From Hymenolepis diminuta (taxonomy: Eukaryota > Platyhelminthes > Cestoda > Cyclophyllidea > Hymenolepididae), in contig CAADRB010000008.1 in NCBI GenBank assembly GCA_900708905.1, forward strand, positions 3,218,744-3,282,743: a stretch of DNA of 64,000 nucleotides, written 5' to 3'. Positions 50,537 to 63,775 of this stretch are shown in pieces (the first letter of the stretch is position 1; every line of letters starts with the position of its first letter). The notes beneath the pieces were generated by a model. That model did no database searches, was not told the origin of the DNA, and saw only the letters and a list, made by a program, of their open reading frames with translations. The position numbers were made by a program, and so were the translations under genes.

Positions 50537-53500
50537 GAATCAAAGTTGGTGAGTGTGCATATGATTCCAATGCAAACTTTACTCTGCCCAGGACAATTTC
50601 CCCCACTTGGGTAAGATACTCTATTCAATAAAATGTAAGGAAATTTTGTAGCTAGAAAGCCTTTTTTATCTCGTATTAACAATAGTAAAATCTAAAATTA
50701 GATATATCTGAAGACAGTTTACATTGAGTGAACCCTAGTCTGCAATGCTACATTAAAAAAGTTGCTTTCTTGGCCCTGGGACAGTAAAATGAACTGAGAA
50801 GTAAAGCTAACCATCTTGATTAGTCAATCAGTAAATGAGCACTGAAAATTCTAGATTTGAAGTTGTTGGATAATTATAAACAAGATTTTGCTTGGCAATC
50901 TAGAGGACGAATAATAAATTTTTAATCTTAGGACGTGAAGGAAGAAGGTAAAGATAATTCGAGCGGAATAAAAAATCCAGTGAACTCTCTCATTGCCCTG
51001 ACTTAATTATCAGCATCTATTCAACCTTTTCCCTTTATCAGTTATTGCACTTTTCTGTTGCCCGATTTCAGTTGATTTCCATGGATGAAAAATTGTTAAT
51101 ATCCCACTTTAATATGCATTATTATTATTTTGGTGGCTAATCGTCTAGGATAATACAACTCCTACTTTTGCTTCACTGAATTTACTTTTAAGCAGGTAGA
51201 AGAACGGATTTATAAATAATTATGTTATATCGTTTGCAGTAATTCGCAATAACCTTATAACTTTACAGGTCTGGAGGGGTGAGTTGTCAGTGGGCGAAAG
51301 TGAAAAAATTCGAAGAAGGGGTTTGATGAACGCGATAGAATACCTGTGGGCATTTTTAATTAATATCACTTCCGTAAAGTTGGGTCACACGAACTTAAGG
51401 AGCGATTATACAATTATGCACTTTTGCAAAGTCGGATATTTAAACTTTTATAACAAGGCATGCAATCTAAACCGAAAATTTATAATTTTGATTAAAACAA
51501 AATTGCGCGCTAATCTCAGGAGCAGAATTTATGAATATAGATAAGACATAAGTTAATGTTAGATGAATTCTAGAATAAACTGGATTTTCAAACTGGTGTC
51601 CTACGGACTAATACTTTCAGATAAAAAGGTTGGCAAGTTAATCCGTTTTATCGTTCATATTTTTGGTCAAATGTTTGAATACAGATTTTGTCATTGCTAT
51701 ATAAAAAGTAAATACTTTTAGTAATAGTAGACGGAAAAACAGAACTTGGTAACGGTAAAACTAACAGTGTTTAATAAGGAATTCGTGTACATCAGATCAG
51801 TAAACTCAGATGGTTAAAATGCTTAAAAATTAATGCAATTTCTTTTTTTATTATTAAATGCGGCATTTTTTAAATAATATGAGAATCTTTTAAAAAAATA
51901 GTGGCTAATCGTGATAGGTAGTGAGTATAACATTATTTCTGCAAATATCACTACTGAAATTTGATATCCTCCATTGCGATCATGTTTCTGGCATCCCACC
52001 CACATTGTGTTCAAGACTGAGATTTATTCGTCATTTATTATCCTTGAAATTCAATGCAATTTCAGCATAGGTACAAAATTTATATGGAAAATGATTTATA
52101 TCAGCAGCTGTGCCCCATTGGAGCATTAAGCATTACTTTAAGGCATTCAAAGAATGGATGTTTATTTATGATTTATGGTAAGAACAACAGAAGAGATATT
52201 AAATTCCGCTTGTCAAAAGAAAAGCACTTTTGAAAGGAACATTAGTTCAGCTGAAATTGGCAGTATTTCACAGTATATTTATACTCGAAATAATAAATTA
52301 GGAAAAGTATTATTACAAAATAAATAATGATTTATTGTGCGAGAGAGAATTTATTATCTCGGAGTGTCTGACATCTTAGTTAAAGTATTTGTCAAAGAAT
52401 TACATGGTCCCTTAGCATTTTGTCATCTGAACAATTATTGGCTCAATCATCCAATCTTGTAACCTTTCGAAGTTCAAGCTGTGTGTATTCTTCTCTCAAA
52501 GGAAATGATCATGAAAGTGAAAATGGATACAAACTTCCTTTAACAAGCATGTCAAGCCAAGGAGGCCTTATTTTTAGATGGTACTGTGGTGCACTGATGT
52601 GAGATCCAATCAGTCTACACCAGTTTAGTCTCAGATTATTCTAGTTCTATCTCCCTCATTTTCTTTTGTCTATGGCTAATCACCACTGGGTTTACGCGAA
52701 GGCTTACCACCATATGTGTATTAAAACCCTTTTGTGGATTTTTATAATAAAGGCTTCACTTGTCCAGTTGAAACTTGTCTCTCTGCCTCCTCATAGACAG
52801 CTTCTACTAGTTCCAATTCAGCAGATATTAATGACAACTAAAACTATTGAAATAGGTAAATCTTTACTTTTCGGGACCGAAGTCTTTAAAATTTTACCTT
52901 TTCCTTCTTTTCAATGAGTTGAATATTGGAGGCTTATTATATTCTTGTTCATTTTTAAAACATCGATCTGATCCGTTAATGATCAATTTGCATAAATGTA
53001 GTAATGTGGCAACGAATAAATTGAATTGCGGATAAATTAAATGTTTGAAGGATACGAAATTTTGTGAACTTTGCTTATACAGTTGAAATCAGAAGCCAAT
53101 TGATTTATTATAAGCTGAGCTGACGGGTGTCTTTCTCTTTAAATGTTTAATTATGTATAACTGCAAGGATTTCTCACAGAAAAAATATTTAACTGGACTT
53201 GATTTCAACTGTGTAAACATAAATGCATTAAAAAATTTTTTTAACAAAACAGATTTCATTTCCTATATCTTGTCGGTTTTACTTATAGGCTTCTAAATTT
53301 GGAAGGGAAGTTAAGTTGTCAAATTTGGATGATAAGTTAACTAAGTTATTATGTTTTACCTGAAAACAAATAAAAAACGTATGAAATGATAATTTTTCTT
53401 ACTATTACAAAGATTTTATAATATTTGCGAATATGAATGAATCGATATATAAATCAAAATATTATAGGCTGCCCTAAAATAATCAGTAAAGGTTTAATAA

Positions 53501-56500
53501 ACAATAATATACATCAATTTGGTTATGAATTTATGGAAAAGAAATTTTAAAAAATCAAGTTCTATTTCACGAATTAAAATCACAGAACAATTAATAGTTG
53601 AAAATGGAAGTCATTCAATGAGACTTTAATTGAATAGAATGTTTAATTTTCATGTTAAACAGCCAAAACATTTTACAGCTCGAATGTTCTGTTAATTTTT
53701 AACTGAAATAGTTGTTTAATGACTTTACATAAAAATTTAATTCATTCTTTCTAAAGTTCCAAGTATTTCAAAACTTGTTTTAAAATAAAAAGCCAAACAA
53801 TCATTATATAATTTTTTACTCCATCATTCAAAATGCTCAAAATTATGGATAAAATTTCAAAAAATATGATGATTGTTTGAATAATTTTTTTGGAATTATT
53901 TTATTTCTTGCTACCTTATTAGAAAATTTTAATATACAAAACGATTCTACAGGTTTTGAGATTGCAATAAATTCCATCATGCTTTTAATTATTAAATTTC
54001 AAACGGTTGTGTCAAATCTTTCGACATCTTTCGTCATCAGAATTGGTGCTTGCAATCAAATACGACATCATTATATGAAAGCGACTTTCACAATTATGTT
54101 TTTTATCAAAAATACTTTAAATCAGATTCATTTCAGTTTTATTCGACTTTTAAACATAGAAGTTTTAAAAGTTCAGGTACCACTGACAATTGTTTCGAGC
54201 AAGAATCTCCGGACATGAATATCATAATTTGGTGTCGCAAAAGTGAATATACATGTATATATATATATATATATTTGTACTTATTTGATCTTTATCAAAA
54301 TGTTTCATTTTAGGTTTCTTTAGAAACTTCCTGAAGAATACAAAAATAAAATAACTAATGTGATTATTATCATTAATGAAAAATTTATTGAAGTATGAAT
54401 TGATATCGGTCCATATGTATTGACAAACATGTTGAGTGCAGTGGTCAACTTTCATATCAATATTCCGTTAATTAGAGTTGGATGGACTTCAGATTACCTT
54501 CTACCTACCAAAGTTATGCGCTATCACTATCTCCACTGATTATTGTTAATATTTGCTTACACTAATACAAACATGTATAAAATTTATAATTTTGAGAGAC
54601 AAGTAATGTTTGAATTCAATTGTTGTAATATTTCCCTAAATGTTACAAAATTTAAATTTCTTAATTTGTTCCATGGATTGCAATTGCCTGTCTACCATGT
54701 TCAACGCTAACTGACCTGCTTTTTTAATCGTGGTGGTTGGTCTTTCCACATCAGTTCATTCTCCTCTTCTGAAGATTGAGAAGTAAAAATAATCTTTCAT
54801 GATATTTTACAGCATAACAATCTTAACGGGGCAGAGAAGAGGCAGTTAGTTAAAGGTATATTTAATTAACTGATTTCTGTTAAATAAATGCAAATCTTTA
54901 AAATAATACAAAACATCGAAGATGTAAACGTCTAATCTAATCTGTCAAGTTTATTATCAATCCAGCATTAACATTATGACAAAACAGAAAAATTATATAA
55001 TAATAAAGGTGGGCGGAAATTCAAAAAATATTTACAAATTAAAAAAAAATAAAAATATTTTTTGAAGTTTGATGGAAATATATATATTTTCATAATTTAA
55101 CATTTCTAAATCACAGAATGAATTTACTGTAGATTCAGGAAGGCAGAAGAATCCAAAAGGAGATTTCTTATAATTTCAAGGAAAATAGAGCCGAACAACT
55201 AGTGGAACAATTGTATTTTTTCACACATTTTAAACACTCCAAAATTTCAGCATTTTTCCTGATTAGATGAAAATATTAAATCTCATCCAAATTTTTTAAT
55301 GTTTTATTTCGATTAGCTTATTGAATCTAATTTTTAAAAAATGAAAATGTGCCCTCTTTGATACTACTATTAGAAGGGGATTGAGCATAGTCTTTCACGT
55401 AATCTACTTGACTAAGTAGAGAGAAATCATCCTGGCACCACTTTTAGGGAAAATTTGCGTTCTTTTGCAGGTCTTTCCGAAGAGAATTTTATCAATATGG
55501 TTATCCATCCAGTGATACCTAATTTAGAAGATACGCAAGTTCATAATACGCCCCCGGTAAACAAGTAAGTTATACAATTTCTTGTTGACTGTGGAGAAAA
55601 TATAATTTACATTAATTAGACTCTGTTAATTAAGTTTTGCTAAGTTTAACCTTTTAGTTCTCACATCAATGTTCTTCGTATTGAAAAAGTCAAAAAATTA
55701 CATTTTGGATATATGAATAAAAAATAATTTGACCGATCGACGAGCTTCAAATATCGGAACATAATCTTACTCATGAATCTAAGAGCTGAATGAAGATTAG
55801 AATATTAGAACATCACAAGCTAAACTCCTCAGTTTTTGAGAATGCGGACATATGAATGTCCCGAAATTTAAATATCGTAATATTTTTAGTTCATTAACTA
55901 CTCCATTTCGTTCTCTTACTCCATTTCAAACCATATTGGACTTTTTTGCTGTTCCCCATATTCAAATGTTTTACCACGAATAAAACTTGTACAAGTTTAC
56001 TGTAGCGAAATGAGTCTACTTTGAAATATCACCAATATTTTGAGATTAAAAAAAATCTTTAAAAAAATGTAACAGATCAGAGCATTGTATGATAATTCAA
56101 CTCGTAGATTTCAGCCATACCTATAGACGAAAGATTTTATGTCCAAAGGATTTGCCGGAATTCATTCTAAAAATTAATGGTTATGTAGTAGCATTGAGAT
56201 ATGACACTGGCAACAGCAGCTGAAAAGAACAGAGGGATTCTAGTAGATAAAAATTTTACAGTCGAAATTTCCAACCCCAATCACATTGGGCGTGGTTTTG
56301 ATGTAAAACACTTCCGACGCATTCCGTTCTATCTTTTTTTCTATTTAGTTCAAGCCGCACAAATCAACCATGATGTCGGCAGGGGTTCAATGGCTGCCTG
56401 CTGTTGTCATAATCACCCGCGTCATCGATATGACCTTGGAGTATGCACCAATTAGCGTGTTGTGTTAATTAGCGATCTGTTAATTTGGTGTTTGTGAATG

Positions 56501-58359
56501 CACAGACATGGACATTTTTGAAGGAGCGGAAGGAAGGCCACTTCGGTTTTTGATTTAGAATGTTTTTGAAGGATTTTATTTTGTTTAAATACACACGGAA
56601 ATCAAGTTTTGAAACCACTAATTTAATAAGGCAATTTTAAGTTAAAAACCATATTTTCAAAATTTGTGAATCAGGAAAATTTCAAATATTTTAAACTTGA
56701 TTAATATGGTAAATTTAAACATCAAGAGTCGAATAAATAATAATAGATCATTAATCATGCATTTAAAATACGAATTTATAGTTGACTGATCAGTGAAGTA
56801 TTTTATCATAATATATTATATAATTTTTTGCTTATTAAAGAATAAATAAATATAAATATATGTTTAATTAATTGACAAAATTAAGTTAAAGTTAATATTT
56901 AACGCTCACAATTCCATCTGTACCAGAATTGCCTCCTGCATTAGAACATGCGTTTCAGTTGTTATCACCAAAGGATTTAACGAACGTTGGAAAATTTAAG
57001 GTTTCATTCGATTTACATTCAAAGATGTGACTAAATGCAAAATTTATTTATATAAAAATATTTTTAATTTCATTAAATATTGACTAAAACTCTACAGTAA
57101 GGCACGAATTGCTGTGTGCGTTTGCATACTCACCTAATTTCTAAAATATTTTCCTAAAATAATTTGAAAAACTTTCTAAATGCAGACATTATTTCATTTG
57201 TATATCTACACTTTAAATAATGACGCTTGTTCATTGCAAAATTATTTTTAAAGTTCATTCGGGAAAATTATTTTACTGCGTACGACGGAATTCAAATGTC
57301 ATAATAAACACTGTCGAAGCAAATGACTGGTGACATTTCCAGTGAGGAGTCAGTAACAGTTAGTCAGAAGTGAAGACAGGTAACACGAATTATTACTGAA
57401 ATCTAAACTTCCGAGATTTTTTATTACGTATTGGTAGGTCTAATCATTTGTATTACTAAAGACTAATAAGGTGCCTGAGAATCACAATATGTGGGTAAAA
57501 TAAACCATTACTACCTATCCTGCGATTTTTAACAATTGCTGGTTCATAATATTTACAAAGAATTAGGATACAAGATGAAATATAGCAGCATTATGTTTAT
57601 TAATTATATGTTAATGAATAATAATGTAAAAATTCAAAAAACGCTGTTGCATGTACAAGCGACCAAGTCAGCAGGACGTTCTTTATGACTATTTAAATGT
57701 GATCCGAAATAAGCACTCACTTTGATCCTCCTAATGTTTTATTTTAACTGTGAAAAGCCATAAAATAGAGAAGCAATATCATAAAAGCTGAAAGTAAACT
57801 AAAGATGATCGGAACCCAAGTGACATCCACTTGAGATTTAGTAGAAATTCATAAATGGGTAGTGATACCTATATTGACAGGCATGTTAAACGTTTTAAAT
57901 GCATTAATGAGACAATAAGGGATTAATTTATTATTAAATGAAATTCAAATAAAAGACGGTAATAATTTAAAAAATGTTAAATATTAGAAGAGTTATTTCA
58001 AATTTGGAAGAAAAATAAGAAGCAATGGGAAGCGATTCAAGAAAATCAATTGAAATGTACAAATTTGTTTGAATAAAGTATACTTGTTCTTGTTAATAAA
58101 TATCATCCTTTTTTCTTATTGAGTTTCTCATCTAAAAATGAAATAATTGTTTCGCAGGAACATCATGCAAAACATCCATATTCATAAATTCGTTGATGTG
58201 GATCACCGCTGGGAATATTCGGAAAGCAAAACTTTTGGGATTAATAAGCGGTTGGAGATACCGAAATTCAAAGGAAAGGAGCTTTTGAATTATCTGTTTC
58301 GAGAAAAACTTTTAAATCGACCTGTTAATCACATTAACATTCATATGAATTTAGAATGA
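50537..58359 (+). CDS. 3' part of an unidentified gene, four putative exons
   Basis: Proposed exons: 50537-50610, 51269-51278, 55471-55564, 58158-58359, phases consistent throughout. Exon 1 (after GTTTAG, before GTAAGA) encodes IKVGECAYDSNANFTLPRTI then SPTW. The 10-nt exon (after CTTTACAG, before GTGAGT) adds VWR plus one base. Exon 3 (after TTTTGCAG, before GTAAGT) encodes GLSEENFINMVIHPVIPNLE then DTQVHNTPPVN. The last exon (after TTTCGCAG) encodes IHKFVDVDHRWEYSESKTFG then a basic region (NKRLEIPKFKGKELLNYLF), ending HINIHMNLE and TGA. Exons 3 and 4 are well supported (single open frame, strong splice sites, AATAAA 9 nt after the stop). Exons 1 and 2 are less sure, and more may lie upstream. 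I do not recognise the product; no transmembrane segment or known domain is visible. Confidence 0.5.
54255..54275. repeat. (TA)n microsatellite
   Basis: About ten TA units in presumed intron sequence. Confidence 0.9.
56190..56490. promoter_or_regulatory. GC-richer island with clustered homeodomain-type motifs (candidate regulatory element)
   Basis: In the AT-rich intron 55565-58157, this patch has markedly higher GC and ends with CCAATTAGCG, TTAATTAGCG and TTAATTTGG within about 40 nt (56449-56489). TAATTA is the core of many homeodomain binding sites. An 84-codon plus-strand frame covers most of it, but I see no splice junctions that would fit it into the surrounding gene. A conserved non-coding element, an unrecognised exon and a relic are all possible. 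Confidence 0.3.
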
Positions 58360-58368
58360 CAGCATGTG

Positions 58369-58374
58369 AATAAA
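58369..58374 (+). promoter_or_regulatory. Polyadenylation signal AATAAA
   Basis: Begins 9 nt after the TGA at 58357-58359. It supports 58158-58359 as a terminal exon with a minimal 3' UTR. Another AATAAA follows about 35 nt later. Confidence 0.55.
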
Positions 58375-58399
58375 TGTAATACATGCAATTTTCTTAGTT

Positions 58400-61300
58400 T
58401 TATTTAAATAAATTTACCGCTCTTAATCTATCATAATTATCTTGAAATTAATTAACTACATCAAATTTCACCCAGATCTAATCATTTAAGGCCACCTCAC
58501 TGTGTTTCCACTGTTGCTTCTCATTTCAATTGGTTCTCAAATTTGGAATATTCTACTGCAATATACGAGTGGTGTAACCAAAAGATGATATCATCTTTTT
58601 TTCCCCAAAAACAAACATTCACATTATTGTATCTTTCTTTTTGAGATACATTAAGAAAAAGTATGAAAAGATAGTGTTTTAGCACATTTTTTAAACAAAA
58701 TCGGCCTCAGTTTAAGTTCTTATTTCCATAATAATCTTATTTAAGCCGATCGTGTGCTTAAATGATGATAATTGTTATATAAAGAAGCATCCGTCAAAAA
58801 AATAGAAAGAATCCCAAGAAATATTATATTTTTTACTAAGAAATTACATTTATCAAGCCATCGGCTGTGTGGGCAAACCATGTTGCAAACTCATCATTTT
58901 AAAATGTGCGTAGATTTAGCCAAATTTATTTGGGTGACCGACGCCTTATGGACATTTAAAATTTCCGAAATCTGCAGAGATTGGAATAAGTAAAAATATA
59001 CAGCATAAATTAATATGTTAATTGAAAAGCAAAAAATGTTTTCTTTCCAAATTTCCTTTTCAAAATTGTGTTGATATTTACTTCACCGTTACTATTGTAG
59101 TAAGAAACAAGTAGAGGCAGTTTTGTGCTTTCGACGCTTCCTGTTTATGTCCTTTTCTATATTCCAGCTCTAATGATTAATAAAATGAAATTGAAATAAA
59201 CAAATTTTAGCTAAAATGCAAACTAATTTAAATAAGAAAAATTAAAATTAAATTTTAAAGAAAGTCGGTTCGCAGAGAATGGGGATTAAGAGTTTCTTCT
59301 TAAATTGTAATGTTAAGAAGCAATTCGAACTCAGCTATATCTTTATGCTTATTAGAATTAAATTTGCTTAGCGACATCGGAATCCGAAATGTGACTCCTG
59401 GAAAGTGTATTTAAATAATTCCGTATAATGGTTTTCAATACATTCTCTATGTGGCGGAAGGACTAGAAAATGAAAGGCGAGTGAATGAAATAACGTTGAA
59501 TTTTGTGAAGGATCTTTTTAAATGACATGAGATAATTCTGAAATATTATTTAGGAGAAAGGTAGTGAGACAGGGTTCGTAAAATCTCGAATTATTTAACA
59601 GATGGCGCCTATTATGAGTTGTAATGTCGAGACCTTGAACCATTTCGAAACGGATTCACTCGTTTCTTAAGCAAACAATGTCTATTTATGAGATGTTATA
59701 ATTGCTACTTCTAAAAAATACATAAAATGCCGCCATATTTTCTGAAATCTTAAATATATATGTATCGTTTTTTAAAGTTTCTCAAGCAAGATTATTTTTC
59801 TTGATAATCTCCATGTTCTGAGCGCGAACAACAATTGCCAACCAATTGAGATTTGAAAGCCCTTTTTACTGCTGTTAAAGGACTTCAGCATTAAAAATTG
59901 TTTGTATTGATATTCCCTGCTTAATACATCAGGAAGTTGTGTCAGTTCCTTGTTGAATGGAATTTCGAATAAAATTTCAAATAAAAAACCTGGTAACCCA
60001 AACGCTAATGTATAACATGGTTTTCAGCAGATTAGGTGATAATTTAAAATACCCGTAAATCAAACTTTCCGAACTGTCATTGAGTTAAGACAGGCAACCC
60101 ATCCACTCATTTTAACTCGTAAAGATTCATATATTTGCATTTCAAGATGACAGCAAAATTCTTGGACTTGAAAAAATTTGAATCAGGTAACTTTTTTACT
60201 ATTTATCTTTAAATGATAAGTTTCTTCCGAATTTAGCGTTTGCAAATATCTTAAGTCAAAATAACCGTAAGAGAAGAAAAAATATCACCAAATGTGACTA
60301 GAGGAGCTCAAATTTCGTAATCCATCAATGGAATTAGTACACCATCTTCCCGTCATTTGTCGTGCTTCTTTATGTGAAACGAAACGTGACTATTGACGGA
60401 AGTGACTAAAAATGACTGCTGAAAACATGTGGGGAACCCGTTCAACCGATTATGTAAAGGATTCAAAGCATAATATTAATACGAAATCAAAGTTAATGAG
60501 GAAAAAATAATTTTATGATAATTCCATAAATGACGAAACAAATGTAGATTTCGGGTGTTTTGGTAGGAAATCTCCATTTTGCTTCTACAACATCCCAAGA
60601 TGGATGTTAGAAAACACCTTACTAAACAAGCATGAGACATATTTATTAAAGTACAATGAACGTTAAAAAGAATGGCAATGAGATACTCTTTTCATTCTAC
60701 TCTTATATAATAGATTACAATTAAAATAAACGCTTAGTGATAAATGTTTCTCATTTCAAATAAACGAAAATAATATTATAAATATCTTTCCATAAAGAAG
60801 TGACCGAACACAAAAATAAAGCATATGATACTTTTGCACAACTGTTCTTCCATTTCATCCGCTTGTCTAAAACTTTATTGTAGGAGCATTCAAGTATTAA
60901 ATTTAGCTTACAAATGAGAATTAAATTAAAATTATGATACATTGGCAGCAAGCTCTATTTTATTAAAGTAATTTAAAACAGAAGCAAAATTTGTCTCATT
61001 CGTTTAAACGATGTCCCGGATATTTTTACTTTTGTCATTCTTCTAAAATTGCAAAATAACTCGACAATTCTGAAAGGACCTTTTCAAACTCTTAATGAGA
61101 ATTATAAATTTGTGATTTCTAGTTCTTAGGACGTCCTTTCAAATTTTCACAAATACACAAATTTTGTATCGGATTCTGTTAATGGGGGAAAATCGGCCTC
61201 TGTTTATAACCAATAATAGGCAATAGGATTATTACTGCTTATAAAGATTTCTTATATATGCCGCATAAGAGGATGCTCAAGTCCATAATATGCAACAAAC

Positions 61301-63150
61301 GTATTGGAAAGATGATCTTCTTAGAAAAATTCTGAGTGTTTATCATTATGCCCTTTCGAAGGCAATATTTAAAATGGTACAGAAACGTACTGATAGTAAT
61401 TTAAACATCATGACATTGTTGTTCACGGTAATACAAAATTTTAAAATTTTAAAATGTGGAAAGCAATTAAAATCGGTTAATCAAACGTCCAACAAATGAG
61501 AAAGGCGATGCTGAGAGCAAAGTCAAAGTACCAGACAGCCCTATAAAGTTTGATTTTGAAATTCGGGTTGCATATTATTAGCCAAATGGAGAGTTCTCGA
61601 CAATATTCCAAGCTTCACAAATTGTCTCCTGGATTGCAGTGAAAGCTTATCTAAGATATCCAGTGCTTGTTGAAATGCTTTTGATTATGGCAATCGCCTT
61701 CGTAGCTTCAATTAATTTTTCTTCCAATGATTGCTAGGGTTAAATGACAACCTAATGTTCAGCGAATTAAAATCTTTGCATAACCGAGATGAAATAGTGT
61801 TCATATTAAAGCTAACAGTATAAAGCAAATGCATAGAAATTAAATTCTTTAGAGTATTATTTGATTAAATAGGGGCAGGGATTTTACTTAAAAGGAAGTT
61901 AAAGAGTGATTAGACTTTTTTAAGGATAAGGAAGTGGGGGTTAAATGATGTTGACCTTAAAGACACTGTCCATTTGCGATTGAATCCCATTTGTTTTAAG
62001 GATAATATATATATTTGTATAGTTGAGCTTCGTATTGGGAGCCAATGATAATAACACTTTTTGCAATCTCATATTTTGGGTTCATCAAATAAAGTTCAGT
62101 TTCTAAGCTATCATTGAAGTTTATCATAAGGAAACTCTGATGTATTCCGCTATGTAACCCTGAAGGTGGGTGTGGCGTCACAAATCAGTCTTAAAATTAA
62201 TTTATTGCCTATTTCTGGTATCAAACGAGTGTGAATCAGCTGGTGAAAAGTCTTGGATCTGGAAGTCTATTAACAAGTATAACCGGAAGCCAGTGATCAA
62301 GCAAACTCATTAAAGGGGAATTTGAAAATTTGAATTCAAACATCAAATAATAGAAGAAACTCTTACAGACGCGGCTTTATTTCCAGCTTTTACCCCATCC
62401 CCTGTTCCAGTACTTCTTGTTGGGTGAATTAAATTCTTTGGTGTTCAGGTACTTTCTCACAACAAAATATTCCTATTTTTTGACTTAAGGTGGCTAATAG
62501 ATAATTAAACACAAATGAACAACAATCGAAAGAAGCAGACATAATCCACACACATGAAGAGCCCTAATATCATGCACCTTTTAACGGCTCTGCCGCGAAG
62601 AATATTTAATGCTTATTTTGGATAGTTCAACTTGTAGAAAAGACAGTGATCATTTATAAATCATTTATCAGAATGAAATCCCTAATCAAAAGTATTTACG
62701 ACCCAGAGTTATTCCCTGTCCATAACCTTAATAGTCCTCTGAGAATCGCACTGGTGTGTTTAAACAAGTTCTGGAATCTGAGTTTATTAAAAACGTTCAC
62801 TTTTGTCTCCTTTTCTTTATATCAATAAGGCCTTTCGTCTATTGAATTTTCTAGGTTAATCTATTAATGTACTATGGGGCCGTTATTTCAAAATGAAGAT
62901 CACTGTTGCTTAGACATGTAAGATATCATTAATTATAAATTTCATACATTTCAACTTACGCCAAAATCTTTTCACGCGATCGATTTCATAAAATAGTATA
63001 AACTTCGTTCCGTATTTAAATATCATAGCACGTTCAGTTGGGTATTTTATGAGACACCAACTAATCTGCCACATTCCAAGTTTATATTCATAAACGCTAT
63101 TCATCTGGATTATCTATTTTTATGCACTCTAGCCCAAATCACAAGACAGC
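58400..63150. other. AT-rich stretch without supportable genes
   Basis: No exon with both convincing splice sites and coding character. A block at about 62360-62430 (TTTCCAGCTTTTACCCCATC and following) resembles about 44215-44280 (CCCCAGCTTTTACTCGAGCC), suggesting one more short dispersed repeat. Confidence 0.45.
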
Positions 63151-63151
63151 A

Positions 63152-63243
63152 TCATTTACTTTTACAATGCTGTCCAGTTTCCAGCGTTGCTGAAACTTCA
63201 GCTTTAGGCTCAAGCCCAAAAAACTGTTCCAATCTGCTGACTC
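63152..63243 (-). CDS. Putative coding exon, minus strand
   Basis: After the acceptor ATTTCTACAG (minus strand), one frame encodes VSRLEQFFGLEPKAEVSATL and then ETGQHCKSK and TGA (2 + 90 nt), a composition that looks like real protein (amphipathic, charged). A competing minus-strand frame is also open. It could be terminal, or splice onward from the GTAAAA after ...GQH. I do not recognise the family and see no clear polyadenylation signal, so it stays tentative. Confidence 0.3.
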
Positions 63244-63550
63244 CTGTAGAAATTAATGTGTTTAGTACTACATCATTTCCCTTAAACAGTTAACCTGTGC
63301 TTATTCAACACAATTTTCCCACCTGTTGTCATCCTCTTGGATGACCAGTGAACCAATGGATATGCTTATGTTTCCCCACTTATGTGATTTCGCATTATAT
63401 AACAAGACTAGGTAGCCTCTGAACAAATGTATTCTTTTTGACTTTCTGATTTGTGCTACTATGCTAGTTCTACGATTACTACGTCCTTAAAGTTAATTAA
63501 TTAAAATGTTCAAACCCAGATAATAAACCTCATAGTCTTTGTTTTTCCAG

Positions 63551-63775
63551 ACAAAATGTTCGGACCAAGACTTAGACTAGTTAAAGAATCTAGACAGAAT
63601 GACCGAAATTCTCTCTGTAGTGTTTGTCTCGATTCATTTCCTATGATAAATTTTTGTAAGATTAATATTTGCTCCCAATTCGCTATGCTAATGCATATTC
63701 TCTGCTTTTTCAGTCTGTAAACAGGACCAAAGAAGATTTTGGAACCCGTATAAACACAGAAACTAGAAAGGCAGA
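63551..63775 (+). CDS. Putative 5' exons of a gene running off the right edge
   Basis: Exon 63551-63655 follows TTTTTCCAG, with ATG at 63556, encoding MFGPRLRLVKESRQNDRNSL then CSVCLDSFPM, and a GTAAGA donor. After a 58-nt intron ending CTTTTTCAG comes 63714-63775 with a strong GTAAGT donor. The short intron and the acceptor just before the ATG mirror the CAND1 5' end. Problem: joining with the GTAAGA donor (phase 1) reaches a stop near 63765. Only an internal donor (GTTTGT at 63629, phase 0) keeps exon 2 open as SVNRTKEDFGTRINTETRKA. Function unknown. Confidence 0.3.

Noticed and set aside
52420..52602. 60-codon plus-strand open frame with serine-rich sequence.
   Set aside because: No donor at the end of the frame and no fit with neighbouring exon phases.
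52746..52832. Minus-strand stretch LSLISAELELVEAVYEEAER after a TTTTAG acceptor.
   Set aside because: Looks protein-like, even faintly homeodomain-like, but its phase does not join the exon at 43920 and no other partner was found.
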